Source: an uncultured Tropicimonas sp. (GTDB lineage: Bacteria; Pseudomonadota; Alphaproteobacteria; Rhodobacterales; Rhodobacteraceae). Taken from it: 64,000 nt of DNA. The translations under genes and the position numbers were made by a program. Each line of letters starts with the position of its first letter. Position 1 is the first letter of the stretch. This document shows positions 33,306 to 43,341 of this stretch, piece by piece. The notes beneath the pieces were generated by a model. That model ran no database searches, was not told where the DNA came from, and saw only the letters and a program-made list of their open reading frames with translations. The DNA lies in contig CANMIP010000002.1 of NCBI GenBank assembly GCA_947497945.1, positions 186,001 through 250,000 of the forward strand, written 5' to 3'.

Positions 33306-33908
33306 TCAGGGCGACAGTCTTTCGACATCCCAACCGCCCTGCCCGTCCGCGCGCCAGCGAAAGCGATCATGCAGCCGGAAGGCCCCGTCGGCCCAGAATT
33401 CGATCTCGATCGGCGTGAGCCGATAGCCGCCCCAGAATGGCGGACGTTTCGGGCTGGGCCCATGTTTCGCCGTCACCTTCGCCACCTCGGCCATCAGCGA
33501 TGTGCGCGAGGCAAGCGGCTGGCTCTGCTTCGACGCCCAGGCGCCAATGCGGGACTTGAGCGAGCGTGACGCGAAATAGGCATCCGCCTGTGGACCTTCC
33601 TCGCGGGTGATCGTGCCGCGGGCGCGCACCTGCCGGCGCAGGTTTTTCCAATGCATCACGAAAGCGGCCTTGCCGGCGCTCTCCAGCTCTTCGGCCTTGG
33701 CCGAGCCGTAATTCGTGTAGAAGACGAAGCTGTCCGCCTCGATCTCCTTGAGCAGGACCATGCGCGCATTCGGCATCCCCTCCGAATCGACCGTGGAGAG
33801 CGCAATGGCGTTCGGATCGTTGGGCTCGGTCGCTTCCGCCTCGCGCAGCCATTGCCGGGCGAGGGTGAAGGGGTCGTTTCCGGCAAAGATGCCGCTTCGG
33901 TCGCTCAT
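33306..33908 (-). CDS. pdxH: Pyridoxamine 5'-phosphate oxidase
   Basis: FMN enzyme that oxidises pyridoxamine-P or pyridoxine-P to pyridoxal 5'-phosphate, the last step of PLP synthesis and salvage. The 200-residue length is typical. FMN/substrate motifs are readable: [61 protein letters not shown] and the C-terminal [20 protein letters not shown] 33908 has AGGAGG upstream. It is divergent from fabI. Confidence 0.95.
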   Translation of the reverse strand: MSDRSGIFAGNDPFTLARQWLREAEATEPNDPNAIALSTVDSEGMPNARMVLLKEIEADSFVFYTNYGSAKAEELESAGKAAFVMHWKNLRRQVRARGTITREEGPQADAYFASRSLKSRIGAWASKQSQPLASRTSLMAEVAKVTAKHGPSPKRPPFWGGYRLTPIEIEFWADGAFRLHDRFRWRADGQGGWDVERLSP

Positions 33909-34042
33909 GCGGGCCTCCTGTCGTGATGTTTGATGGCTACACCGCTCGGCGTCCGGGCGCCAGCAAGGAAGCGGGGATCTTGCTTCCGCCCCGCTGCTTG
34001 GCCTAAACGGGCGCAATGTTGATCCGAGAGGCGGAGGGTGAG

Positions 34043-34861
34043 ATGACGAATGGGCTTATGGCCGGCAAGCGTGGCCTTATCATGGGGCTGGCCAATGACA
34101 AATCCATCGCCTGGGGGATTGCGAAGGCCTGCACCGATGCCGGCGCGGAGCTGGCGCTGACCTACCAGGGCGATGCCTTCCGCAAGCGCGCGATCCCGCT
34201 GGCCGAGCAACTCGGCGTCAAGCTGCTGGCCGATTGCGACGTGGTGGACGACGCTTCGGTCGATGCCGCCTTCAAGCAGATCGAGGACGCCTGGGGCGAG
34301 CTGGACTTCATCGTCCACGCCATCGGCTTCTCCGACAAGAACGAGCTGCGCGGCCGCTATGTGGACACGTCCCGCGACAATTTCACCATGACCATGGATG
34401 TCTCGGTCTATTCCTTCACTTCGGTGATGCAGCGGGCCGAGAAGCTTATGAAGAATGGCGGGTCGGCGCTGACGCTGACCTATCTCGGCGCTGAAAGGGT
34501 AATGCCGCATTATAACGTGATGGGCGTGGCCAAGGCGGCGCTGGAGGCTTCGGTGCGCTACCTGGCCGAGGATCTCGGCAAGGACGGCATCCGCGTCAAC
34601 GCCATCTCCGCCGGCCCGATCAAGACGCTGGCCGCGTCCGGCATCGGCGATTTCCGCTACATCCTGAAGTGGAACGAGCTGAACTCGCCGCTGCGCCGCA
34701 ATGTCACCATCACGGATGTCGGCAATTCTGCGCTATACCTGCTCTCCGACCTGGGCGCGGGCGTGACGGGCGAGCTGCATCATGTGGATGCGGGGTATCA
34801 TTCCGTCGGCATGAAAGCCGTGGATGCGCCCGATATTGACGCCGTAACCGGAAAGAAGTGA
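34043..34861 (+). CDS. fabI: Enoyl-[acyl-carrier-protein] reductase (NADH)
   Basis: Reduces enoyl-ACP in the last step of each fatty-acid elongation round. The 272-residue SDR-fold protein has the FabI-type cofactor motif [14 protein letters not shown] near residue 20, the substrate motif [14 protein letters not shown] and the catalytic pair in [11 protein letters not shown] (Tyr and Lys seven residues apart). [16 protein letters not shown] is the substrate loop. ATG 34043 is chosen because the upstream in-frame codons do not fit the family start. The gene for gpt overlaps its stop. Confidence 0.95.
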   Translation: MTNGLMAGKRGLIMGLANDKSIAWGIAKACTDAGAELALTYQGDAFRKRAIPLAEQLGVKLLADCDVVDDASVDAAFKQIEDAWGELDFIVHAIGFSDKNELRGRYVDTSRDNFTMTMDVSVYSFTSVMQRAEKLMKNGGSALTLTYLGAERVMPHYNVMGVAKAALEASVRYLAEDLGKDGIRVNAISAGPIKTLAASGIGDFRYILKWNELNSPLRRNVTITDVGNSALYLLSDLGAGVTGELHHVDAGYHSVGMKAVDAPDIDAVTGKK

Positions 34862-35388
34862 GCCAGAAGATGAGCGACCGCCCCCGTCCCGACCGCCTGC
34901 CCCATGAGAAGGGGTTCCATATCTCCTGGGACCAGATCCACCGCGACAGCCGGGCACTGGCCTGGCGACTCGACGGACAAGGGCCGGATGACGGCGCCTG
35001 GAAGGCCATCGTGGCGATCACCCGCGGCGGCATGGCGCCTGCGATGATCATCGCCCGCGAACTCGATATCCGGCTGGTCGACACGATCTCGGTGAAATCC
35101 TACAACCACCAGCAACAGACCGACGCCGTTGTTCTGAACAGCCCGAGCGAGGAGCTGATGGGCGACGGCACGGGCATTCTCGTCATCGACGACCTTGTCG
35201 ATTCGGGAAAGACGCTCGAACTGGTGCGCAAGCTCTATCCCAAGGCCCATTTCGCCACCGTCTATGCCAAGCCCAAGGGTCGGCCAATGGTGGACAGCTT
35301 CATCACCGAAGTGAGCCAGGACACCTGGATCTTCTTCCCGTGGGACATGGCGCTGCAATATGTGGAGCCCTATCGCGGCACCGACTGA
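34858..35388 (+). CDS. gpt: Xanthine-guanine phosphoribosyltransferase
   Basis: Salvages guanine and xanthine (and weakly hypoxanthine) with PRPP. The protein of 172-176 residues has the PRPP-binding loop [16 protein letters not shown] and the flexible loop region [12 protein letters not shown] as in enterobacterial Gpt; [19 protein letters not shown] is the family C-terminus. The GTG at 34858 overlaps the fabI stop (GTGA); an ATG follows at 34870 and may be the true start. Confidence 0.93.
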   Translation: MSQKMSDRPRPDRLPHEKGFHISWDQIHRDSRALAWRLDGQGPDDGAWKAIVAITRGGMAPAMIIARELDIRLVDTISVKSYNHQQQTDAVVLNSPSEELMGDGTGILVIDDLVDSGKTLELVRKLYPKAHFATVYAKPKGRPMVDSFITEVSQDTWIFFPWDMALQYVEPYRGTD

Positions 35389-35619
35389 CCGGCAGCACCA
35401 CCGCACTGTCGAGCACCCGGACCGCCCCCCGCCCCGGCCGCATCCGCTGCCGGGACCGTCCTGGGCCGGCCTCCGGCTCGGGGACTACGACACGCGGCGA
35501 CAGGCCCGAGTCCGGCCGCCCCCCCCATTCCTGGCCTCATTAACCGAGATTTCATCCCAAGCGTGAATGCTGCGGGCTGAAACCGGCGCCCCAGCGTTGC
35601 CGGGTCCGATCAGCCACCG

Positions 35620-37054
35620 GAGCCTTGCACGCAAACCTCGGTCAACGCCACACTTGCCCGCGCCCGCAAGTTGAAGAAATCCGGAGATGTCCCGGCAGCG
35701 ACGCTCCTGCTGGAGGAAATCCCGTCGCGGTTTCCGCGCAATCCCCGCTTGCGCGAGATGCTTGCCAGCCTCAAGGAACTGCCCCTTCCGCCGGGGACCG
35801 CTTCTCCCATCACATGGACAGGGGGGCCGCCCAATACGAGTAGGAAGCAATGGAAGAGGCGCGCGAGAGCTTCTGCGCGGCGCTGCGAGTGCACCCCAAT
35901 CACCCGGAAGCGCTCCACAATATCGGCTCGACCGAGTTGTCGCTCGGCAATATCGAGGCCGCCAGGGAGAGTTGCAACGCGGCGATCCTGGCGGATCCCG
36001 GCTTTGCCCCGCCCTATTCCGCGCTCAGCAACCTGCTCATGGAAGCGCCGGACCCGGCCTGGCTCGGGCTGCTGCAAACCGCCCTCAAGCGGGCCGACGC
36101 CCTGCCGGACAAGGTCCTGCTCGCCTTCGCGCTCGGGCAATCGCTCGAACGCGCCGGAGACATGGGAAACGCTTTTTCCGCATTCGACCTCGGCAGCGCG
36201 CTCCAGCACAGCACCCTCGGAGCGTCGCCACAGAAACAGGTCGAGGATCTCTGCAAGGTCTCCCGCCCCTGTTGTGGCGCCCCTCCGGCAATCGGCCCGC
36301 TCTCGGATTGGGCGACGTGCCGAAGCCGATCTTCATCGTCGGCCTGCCCCGGTCCAGCTCCACGCTGACCGAAACGATCCTTTCCCGCCATAGCGGGATC
36401 GTGGCAGGCGGCGAGCGTTTTGCCCTGCCCATGGCAATCAACGCCGCGGGCGGCTTTCGCGGTTGGCCGGACCGCGAACAGGCACAGATCGTCCGCGACC
36501 TCTACCGCCACTCGCTGCGCGACTTCGGCACCGCGCCGCAATGGGTCACGGACAAGCTGCCCAACAATGCCTGCCTGGTCGGCCTGGTCCGCATGGCCCT
36601 CCCGGAAGCGAAGATCATGGAGACCCTGCGCGACCTGCGCGCCGTTGCCTGGTCGATCTTCAGGACCCATTTCGCCGGATCGCCGCCGATGAACCCGTAT
36701 TCCTACAGCTTCGACGACCTGGCCGCCTATATCGCGGCGCATGAAGCGATGATGGGCCTGTGGACCCACCATTTCGGCGCAGATATCGTCCCGTTTGACT
36801 GCGATGCGCTGACCGAGGACCCCGAGCCCCGTATCCGCGCCCTGCTCGCCGAATTGCAGATCGCGTTCGAATCGGCCTGGCTCTCGCCACAGGATGCCAA
36901 ACGCTCGGTGCGCACGGCCTCCGTCAGCTAGGTGCGTGTCCCGATCTATCGCGGCAGCTCGCAGGCCTGGCGGAAATACGAAAGCCAACTCAAGCCGTTG
37001 ACGGACAAACTTGAGGCGATTGCTCGCCCGGGCCTGGATCGCTCCGCCGCTTGA
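35620..37054 (+). pseudogene. Decayed TPR-sulfotransferase gene (two frameshifts and an amber stop)
   Basis: Remains of a TPR-plus-sulfotransferase (Sulfotransfer_3) protein spread over three frames. Part 1 (about 35641-35800, first frame) reads VNATLARARKLKKSGDVPAA, the usual N-terminus of this family. Part 2 (from about 35850) continues with TPR motifs (EEARESFCAALRVHPNHPEA, NIEAARESCNAAILADPGFA). Near 36300 the frame changes again to KPIFIVGLPRSSSTLTETIL, the PAPS-binding motif, and runs to TASVS. The TAG at 36929-36931 interrupts that frame, but VRVPIYRGSSQAWRKYESQL follows directly, the conserved family C-terminus where a Gln (CAG) is expected. The true stop is at 37052-37054. No good start codon is visible. 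Confidence 0.85.
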
Positions 37055-37173
37055 CGCAAAAGAATCCGGCACAACCGGAGCCTGCCCCTCCGGGCCGGCA
37101 GAGGCGCAATTCCCTTTCGGCCCGCAATGGCGATTGCTAGAGACGAGAGGTCGACCGCCGCCCGGAGCCGCCA

Positions 37174-38364
37174 ATGCCCCTGCCACTGAACCCGGCCATG
37201 CAGGCCACGGATGTTTCTCCCGTCCCCGAGGCCGGGCGCTGGATCGCCGGACGGAGGTTTCCCGCCGACCGCCCGCTGATCAATGTCAGCCAGGCCGCCC
37301 CGGTCGCGCCGCCTCCCGAGCCGCTGCGCCGAGCCATGGCAGAGGCGTTGATGGAAGACCCGACGAGCCATCTCTACGGGCCCGATCTCGGCCTGCCGGC
37401 GCTGCGCTCCGCCCTCGCGGAGCAGGTCTCCGCGCAATATGGCGGCCTTGTCCGCCCCGAGCAGACCGCCATCACCTCCGGCTGCAACCAGGCCTTTGCC
37501 GCCGCCATCGCCACGCTGGCCGGCCCGGGCGATGAAGTCCTGCTGCCAACCCCTTGGTATTTCAACCACAAGATGTGGCTCGACATGTCCTCGATCCGCA
37601 CCGTCCCGCTGCCCACCGGCCCGGACCTGCTGCCCTCGCCGGAGGCCGCCGCGCGCCTGATCGGCCCGAAGACCCGTGCCATCGCCCTGGTCACGCCGAA
37701 CAACCCGGGCGGGGTCGAGTACCCGCCGGACCTTGTCACCGCCTTTGCCGAACTGGCCCGCAGGCATGGAATCGCGCTGTTGATCGACGAGACCTATCGC
37801 GACTTCCACAGCCGCGAAGGCGCGCCGCACCCGCTCTTCGAGGACCCGGACTGGGACGAGACCCTGATCCGGCTCTACAGCTTCTCCAAGGCCTACCGGC
37901 TGACCGGGCATCGTGTCGGCGCCCTGATGTCGAGCCCGGAACGCCTGGCCGAGGTCGAGAAATTCATCGATTCCGTCACCATCTGCCCCAGCCAGATCGG
38001 CCAGCGCGCCGCCCTCCTGGGCATCCGCACCCTCGGCGACTGGCTTTCCGGCGAACGCCGCGAGATCCTGGCCCGGCGCGCCGCCATTGAGTCCGGTTTC
38101 CCCAGACTGGCAGACCGGGGATGGCGGCTTCGGGGCTGCGGCGCCTATTTCGCCTATGTCGAACACCCTTTCGCGCTGTCCTCGGACGCCCTGGCACAGG
38201 CGCTGGTCGAAGAGGCGAGCGTGCTCTGCCTTCCCGGCACGATGTTCGAGCCCCGCGGCGCGGCCTCGGGCGCGCGCCACCTGCGTCTGGCCTATGCCAA
38301 TATCGACGCCGACGGGATCGAAACGCTGTTCGATCGGCTCGCGCGCGCGGCGTTCGAACGCTGA
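37174..38364 (+). CDS. Class I/II PLP-dependent aminotransferase
   Basis: A 396-residue fold-type I aminotransferase. Motifs: SHLYGPDLGLPALRSALAEQ, ITSGCNQAFAAAIATLAGPG, PTPWYFNHKMWLDM, TPNNPGGVEYPPD, the Asp-containing LLIDETYRDF, the PLP-binding Lys in LYSFSKAYRLTGHRVG and the carboxylate-binding Arg in ARHLRLAYANID. The amino donor cannot be told; aspartate or aromatic-type substrates are possible. It stands alone, 68 bp before ppiD and directly after the sulfotransferase pseudogene. Confidence 0.9.
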   Translation: MPLPLNPAMQATDVSPVPEAGRWIAGRRFPADRPLINVSQAAPVAPPPEPLRRAMAEALMEDPTSHLYGPDLGLPALRSALAEQVSAQYGGLVRPEQTAITSGCNQAFAAAIATLAGPGDEVLLPTPWYFNHKMWLDMSSIRTVPLPTGPDLLPSPEAAARLIGPKTRAIALVTPNNPGGVEYPPDLVTAFAELARRHGIALLIDETYRDFHSREGAPHPLFEDPDWDETLIRLYSFSKAYRLTGHRVGALMSSPERLAEVEKFIDSVTICPSQIGQRAALLGIRTLGDWLSGERREILARRAAIESGFPRLADRGWRLRGCGAYFAYVEHPFALSSDALAQALVEEASVLCLPGTMFEPRGAASGARHLRLAYANIDADGIETLFDRLARAAFER

Positions 38365-38432
38365 GTCCGCTTGCCTCCCTGCCGCGCAACGCCTAGACAA
38401 ACGCGACACGTTGCGCAGGAGGCCACCGAGCG

Positions 38433-40286
38433 ATGAGCACCAAGAAAAAGTCGTTTAGCGACTACCTTATGATGGGCCTGATGGGCCTTCTGATCCTCGG
38501 ACTGGGCGGCTTCGGCATCACCAATTTCTCCGGCGGCGGCACCAGCATCGCCTCCGTCGGCGACCGCGACATCACCGCGGAGGATTATTACCGCGCCATG
38601 GTGCAGGCGATCCGGGTCGAGGAAGCCTCGGGCGCGACCGATCTCAGCCTTGCGGCGCTGGAAGCGGCGGGCGTCCCCGCCCAGGTGCGCGGCCAGCTCA
38701 TCGGGACCGAAGCGCTCAACAACGAGACCGACCGGCTCGGCCTCTCCGTCGGCGATGACGAGGTCGCCCGGATGATCACCGGCTCCTCCGCCTTCGACGG
38801 CATCAATGGCGATTTCGACCGCGAAGCCTACGAGTTCTTTCTCGACCAGAATGGCTGGAACGTCGCCGATTTTGAACAATCCGTCCGCGAGGAAAGCAGC
38901 CGCAACATCCTGCAGGCCAGCGTTGTCGCCGGCCTTGCCCCGCCCGAGCAGCTGAGCGATGTGCTGACCAACTGGTATGGCGAACGCCGCAGCTTCCGCT
39001 GGGCCGTCTTCGCACCGGACAGCCTGACCAGCGAGATCCTGGCCCCGACCGAGGCGCAGCTTGAAGCCTTCCACGGCGAGAACACCGCCGCCTTCACCCT
39101 GCCCGAGATGAAGCGCATCACCTATGCCTGGCTGACGCCGGAAATGCTGCTGGACGAGGTCGAGATCGACGAGGCCGACCTGCGCGCGCTCTATGCCGAG
39201 CGGGCGGACGAATATGTCATCCCCGAGCGGCGTCTCGTGGAGCGGCTGGTTTTCGGCACCGCCGAGGAGGCGACCCAGGCGCGCGAAGCGATCGAGGCCG
39301 GCGAGAGTGATTTTGCCGCCACCGTCGAAGCGCGCGGGCTGACGCTGGAAGATGTGGATCTCGGGGAGCAGACCGAGGCGGATCTCGGCCAGGCCGGCGC
39401 CGCTGTCTTCGGGCTGGAAGAGCCGGGGCTTGTCGGCCCCTACCCGACCGATCTCGGCCCCGCGCTGTTCCGTATGAACGGCATCCTGCAGGCGCGCGAG
39501 ACGAGCTTCGAACAGGCCGAGCCCGAGCTGCGCTCCGAACTGGGCCGTGAACGGGCACGCCGCATGATCGAGGACATGATCACCGATCTCGACGACCGGC
39601 TCGCCGGCGGCGCGACGGTGGAGGACCTCGCCAAGGAGACCGGCATGGAGATTGGCACGGTCGATTACCATGCCGGCGCCGAGGCCGGCATCGCCGCTTA
39701 TACCGATTTCCGCGCCGCCGCCGGTGCCCTGGGTGAGAAGGATTTCCCGGAGATCCTCACGCTGGACGATGGCTCGATCTATGCGATGCGGCTCGAGGAG
39801 CTGATCGAACCGCGCCTGCAATCGCTGGACGAGGTGCGCGACGCCGTGCTTGCCGGCTGGGAAGCCGCAGAGACGCGCAAGGCGCTGGTTGCCGAGGCCG
39901 AGGCGGCAAAGGTCGAGCTCGATGCCGGCAAGAGCCTCGTCGACGTGGCCGGTCTGGGCGTGGACTCCGCCGAGAACGTGATCCGCTCGGGCTTCGTCGA
40001 AGGGCTGGCACCTGAGGTCTCCAACGCGGTCTTCGCGATGAAGACGGGCGCTTCGGCCGTCGTGACCACCGCCGACGGCGCGGTTCTGGTCGTTCTCGAC
40101 AGCGTTGCCGAGCCGGATGCGGACGACCAGCAGATCGCGCTGTTCCGCATGGCCATGCAGCAGCAGGCCGAACAGGGCATCGCGTCGGATCTCTTCACGC
40201 TCTATGCCCGCCAGATGACCGCAACCGCGGGGATTTCCATCAATGATGCCGGGCTCAACGCCGTGCATTCGCAACTCTTCCGCTGA
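38433..40286 (+). CDS. ppiD: PpiD-like peptidyl-prolyl isomerase/periplasmic chaperone
   Basis: A 617-residue membrane-anchored periplasmic folding factor. A short basic N-terminus is followed by one membrane helix (YLMMGLMGLLILGLGGFGIT), then a SurA_N-like domain (residues ~40-190) and a PpiC/parvulin region (~225-375; VIPERRLVERLVFGTAEEAT). The C-terminal ~240 residues are helical. It assists outer-membrane and secreted proteins after translocation. It lies four bases before trpE, an arrangement common in Rhodobacterales. Confidence 0.88.
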   Translation: MSTKKKSFSDYLMMGLMGLLILGLGGFGITNFSGGGTSIASVGDRDITAEDYYRAMVQAIRVEEASGATDLSLAALEAAGVPAQVRGQLIGTEALNNETDRLGLSVGDDEVARMITGSSAFDGINGDFDREAYEFFLDQNGWNVADFEQSVREESSRNILQASVVAGLAPPEQLSDVLTNWYGERRSFRWAVFAPDSLTSEILAPTEAQLEAFHGENTAAFTLPEMKRITYAWLTPEMLLDEVEIDEADLRALYAERADEYVIPERRLVERLVFGTAEEATQAREAIEAGESDFAATVEARGLTLEDVDLGEQTEADLGQAGAAVFGLEEPGLVGPYPTDLGPALFRMNGILQARETSFEQAEPELRSELGRERARRMIEDMITDLDDRLAGGATVEDLAKETGMEIGTVDYHAGAEAGIAAYTDFRAAAGALGEKDFPEILTLDDGSIYAMRLEELIEPRLQSLDEVRDAVLAGWEAAETRKALVAEAEAAKVELDAGKSLVDVAGLGVDSAENVIRSGFVEGLAPEVSNAVFAMKTGASAVVTTADGAVLVVLDSVAEPDADDQQIALFRMAMQQQAEQGIASDLFTLYARQMTATAGISINDAGLNAVHSQLFR

Positions 40287-40290
40287 GGCC

Positions 40291-41805
40291 ATGACACAGC
40301 TTTCCCCTTCCTTCGACGATTTCGCCAAGGGCTTCGAGGCCGGCGCGAACCAGATCGTCTATGCGCGGCTCGCGGCGGATCTCGACACGCCGGTGAGCCT
40401 GATGCTCAAGCTTGCCGGCGCCCGGACAGACAGTTTCATGCTGGAATCGGTCACCGGCGGCGAGGTGCGCGGCCGCTATTCGATGATCGGCCTGAAACCG
40501 GACCTGATCTGGCAGTGCAATGGCAAGACGGCGCGGATCAACCGGCAGGCACGGTTCGATTCCGAGGCCTGGCTCGAGGAAGACACGGATCCGCTGACCT
40601 CCCTGCGCAGCCTCATCGCCGAGAGCCGGATCGAGCTGCCGGACGGGCTGCCTTCGGCGGCGGCGGGGCTCTTCGGCTATCTCGGATATGACATGATCCG
40701 GCTGGTCGAACACCTGCCCGATATCAACCCGGACCCGGTCGGCCTGCCCGACGCGGTTATGATGCGCCCTTCGGTCGTCGCGGTGCTGGACGGGGTGAAG
40801 GGCGAGGTGATCCTCGTTTCGCCGGCCTTCACCGAGGGCGGGCTTTCCGCCAAGGCCGCCTATGCGCAGGCCGCCGAACGGGTGATGGACGCGCTGCGCG
40901 ATCTCGATGCGGGCCTGCGCGGCGAGACACGCAACCTCTCCGATGAGCTGGACGTGGGCGAGCCCATCTCCAATTTCACCAAGCCGGACTACATGAAGTC
41001 CGTTGAAAAGGCGAAAGAATACATCAAGGCCGGCGACATCTTCCAGGTCGTCCCCTCGCAGCGCTGGTCGCTGCATTTCCCGCTGCCGCCCTTCGCGCTC
41101 TATCGCAGCCTGCGGCGAACCAACCCCTCGCCCTTCATGTTCTTCTTCAATTTCGGCGGTTTCCAGGTCATCGGCGCCAGCCCCGAGATCCTCGTGCGGC
41201 TGCGCGAGGGCGAGGTGACCATTCGGCCCATCGCCGGCACGCGGCATCGCGGCGCCAGTGAGGAAGAGGATCGGGCTCTTGAGGCCGATCTTCTCGGTGA
41301 CGAGAAGGAGATGGCCGAACACCTGATGCTGCTGGATCTCGGACGTAACGATGTCGGACGGGTCGCGCAGATCGGCACGGTCAAACCGACCGAGGAATTC
41401 GTCATCGAGCGCTACAGCCACGTGATGCATATCGTCTCCAATGTCGTGGGCGAGCTGAAGGATGGCGAGGACGCGCTCTCGGCCCTGCTCGCAGGGCTTC
41501 CGGCGGGCACGGTGTCCGGCGCGCCGAAAGTGCGGGCAATGGAGATCATCGACGAGCTGGAGCCGGAGAAGCGCGGCGTCTATGGCGGCGGCGTTGGCTA
41601 TTTCGCCGCCGATGGCGAGATGGATATGTGCATCGCCCTGCGCACCTCGGTGCTCAAGGACGAGACGCTCTATATCCAGGCCGGTGGGGGCGTGGTCTAT
41701 GACAGCGATCCGGAAGCCGAATGGCAGGAGACAGTGAACAAGTCCCGGGCCATTCGCGCGGCAGCGCAGGATGCCGGACGGTTCGTGCGCGGCGGCAACA
41801 GCTGA
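40291..41805 (+). CDS. trpE: Anthranilate synthase component I
   Basis: Converts chorismate to anthranilate with ammonia from the TrpG glutaminase; first step of tryptophan synthesis. The 504-residue protein has the N-terminal Trp-feedback region (LLES-like motif in DSFMLESVTGGEVRGRYSMI) and the chorismate-binding core: FQVVPSQRWS, NPSPFMFFFNFGGFQVIGAS, PIAGTRHRG, LLDLGRNDVGRVA, the metal/substrate motif MHIVSNVVGEL and AGLPAGTVSGAPKVRAMEII. ATG 40291 fits the family start. Its glutaminase partner gene trpG is ~20 kb away in this window. Confidence 0.96.
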   Translation: MTQLSPSFDDFAKGFEAGANQIVYARLAADLDTPVSLMLKLAGARTDSFMLESVTGGEVRGRYSMIGLKPDLIWQCNGKTARINRQARFDSEAWLEEDTDPLTSLRSLIAESRIELPDGLPSAAAGLFGYLGYDMIRLVEHLPDINPDPVGLPDAVMMRPSVVAVLDGVKGEVILVSPAFTEGGLSAKAAYAQAAERVMDALRDLDAGLRGETRNLSDELDVGEPISNFTKPDYMKSVEKAKEYIKAGDIFQVVPSQRWSLHFPLPPFALYRSLRRTNPSPFMFFFNFGGFQVIGASPEILVRLREGEVTIRPIAGTRHRGASEEEDRALEADLLGDEKEMAEHLMLLDLGRNDVGRVAQIGTVKPTEEFVIERYSHVMHIVSNVVGELKDGEDALSALLAGLPAGTVSGAPKVRAMEIIDELEPEKRGVYGGGVGYFAADGEMDMCIALRTSVLKDETLYIQAGGGVVYDSDPEAEWQETVNKSRAIRAAAQDAGRFVRGGNS

Positions 41806-41815
41806 TCGAACAGAT

Positions 41816-42006
41816 ACGGACGGAGCGGACCATCGCTGCGGACGCAAAGAGCACAACATAAGCCGTGCCAGCGCCAGCCCGCCGGGGGCGCCATTGGGAG
41901 CGCCATTGGTCCGAGCGAAAATGGCGACGCAGGCGCTGGCACGGCGGCCTTTGGCCTCGATTCCGTGCCCACCAGCGCACCGTCCCAAAGGCCGCTACCG
42001 GCTCTT
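41816..42006 (+). repeat. Dispersed intergenic palindromic repeat, copy 3 (shortened centre)
   Basis: Starts about 10 bp after the trpE stop. Outer arms (GCCGTGCCAGCGCC near 41863 and GGCGCTGGCACGGC near 41933) are intact, but the central ~60 bp is replaced by a shorter segment containing two GCGCCATTGG units. The tail GGCGGCCTTTGGCCTCGAT and the extension ending GGCCGCTACCGGCTCTTC match copy 4. Confidence 0.82.
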
Positions 42007-42268
42007 CGCGCCCAAGGGGAGGGTCGAGCCGACAACCAGCACAGTCCAGGTCGAGTGCCCGCAGGGTCAATTCGAAGCACGGCTGTGAGGGGCAGCGTCC
42101 AGGTCAGAAACATCCTCGTCGCGCGCCATCCACGAGCGGTTTTCCTATCCCATCAGCCATGCGGCGACGCAGCGAAATGCTGCTGGTGCGAAAAGCCTCT
42201 TGCCAGAGGTCACGCAATAATCTACCCAACTCCGAGCAAATATCGAAATATCCTTGCCGGAGAGAGTC
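42007..42268. other. Upstream region of the malyl-CoA lyase gene
   Basis: About 260 bp without a convincing gene, presumed promoter of the lyase. The last ~60 bp before the start are AT-richer (around 42225-42260). No defined operator recognised. Confidence 0.4.
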
Positions 42269-43225
42269 ATGAGCTTCCGCATTCAGCCCGCCGCCCCTGC
42301 CCGCCCGAACCGCTGCCAACTCTTTGGCCCTGGCTCCCGTCCGGCGATTTTCGAGAAGATGGCCGCGAGTGCGGCCGATGTGATCAATCTCGACCTCGAA
42401 GATTCTGTGGCCCCGGATGACAAGCCCGAGGCCCGCAAGAACATCATCCAGGCCATTGGCGACGTGGATTGGGGCAGCAAGACGCTCTCGGTCCGGATCA
42501 ACGGGCTCGACACGCCCTACTGGTATCGCGACGTGGTGGACCTGCTGGAGCAAGCCTCCGACCGGATCGACCAGATCATGATCCCGAAGGTCGGCTGTGC
42601 CGGCGACATCTATGCCGTCGACGCGCTGGTTACTGCCATCGAGAGCGCCAAAGGGCGCAGCAAGCCGATCAAGTTCGAGGTGATCATCGAAAGCGCCGCC
42701 GGCATCGCCCATGTCGAGGAGATCGCCGCCGCTTCGCCCCGCATGGAGGCGATGAGCCTCGGGGCGGCCGATTTCGCGGCCTCGATGGGCATGCAGACCA
42801 CCGGCATCGGCGGCACGCAGGAGAATTACTACATGATCCGCGAGGGCGTGAAGCACTGGTCTGACCCGTGGCACTGGGCGCAGGCCGCCATTGTTGCCGC
42901 CTGCCGGACCCATGGCGTGCTGCCCGTCGACGGCCCATTCGGTGATTTCTCCGACGATGACGGCTATGTCGCCCAGGCGAAGCGCTCGGCAACGCTGGGC
43001 ATGGTCGGCAAATGGGCAATCCATCCCAAGCAGATCGGCCTCGCCAACGAGGTGTTCACACCCTCCGAGACCGCCGTTGCCGAAGCGAAGGAAATTCTCG
43101 CGGCGATGGAGACGGCCAAGGCAGAGGGCGCTGGCGCCACCGTCTACAAGGGACGGCTCGTCGATATCGCCTCGATCAAGCAGGCCGAAGTGATCGTGAA
43201 ACAGGCGGAACTCATCGCCGGCTGA
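42269..43225 (+). CDS. mcl1: L-malyl-CoA/beta-methylmalyl-CoA lyase
   Basis: Cleaves beta-methylmalyl-CoA to glyoxylate plus propionyl-CoA and L-malyl-CoA to glyoxylate plus acetyl-CoA, the last part of the ethylmalonyl-CoA pathway for acetate assimilation. The 318-residue protein begins MSFRIQPAAPARPNRCQLFG and keeps the CitE-fold motifs: ADVINLDLEDSVAPDDK, TLSVRINGLDTPYWYRDVVD, IMIPKVG, FEVIIESAAGIAHVEEIAAA and GKWAIHPKQI. It closely resembles Rhodobacter Mcl1 as I recall it. ATG 42269 has GGAGAGAG upstream. It is transcribed alone and ends against a convergent operon. Confidence 0.95.
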   Translation: MSFRIQPAAPARPNRCQLFGPGSRPAIFEKMAASAADVINLDLEDSVAPDDKPEARKNIIQAIGDVDWGSKTLSVRINGLDTPYWYRDVVDLLEQASDRIDQIMIPKVGCAGDIYAVDALVTAIESAKGRSKPIKFEVIIESAAGIAHVEEIAAASPRMEAMSLGAADFAASMGMQTTGIGGTQENYYMIREGVKHWSDPWHWAQAAIVAACRTHGVLPVDGPFGDFSDDDGYVAQAKRSATLGMVGKWAIHPKQIGLANEVFTPSETAVAEAKEILAAMETAKAEGAGATVYKGRLVDIASIKQAEVIVKQAELIAG

Positions 43226-43248
43226 TCCGTTCGACCGGAACCTGCTGC

Positions 43249-43280
43249 GCCCGCTGGAGGAGGGGAGACCTCCGGCGGGC
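43249..43280. terminator. Terminator-like hairpin between convergent genes
   Basis: Arms 43249-43260 and 43269-43280 pair over 12 bp (one G-T pair) with an 8-base loop. It serves the malyl-CoA lyase gene on one side and the TIGR02186 gene on the other. Confidence 0.65.
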
Positions 43281-43341
43281 GTCATTCATTCCGGTCATGG
43301 CCAAGGCCCCCAAGGCGTCCGTCCCCCGGAAACCGGGCGCG

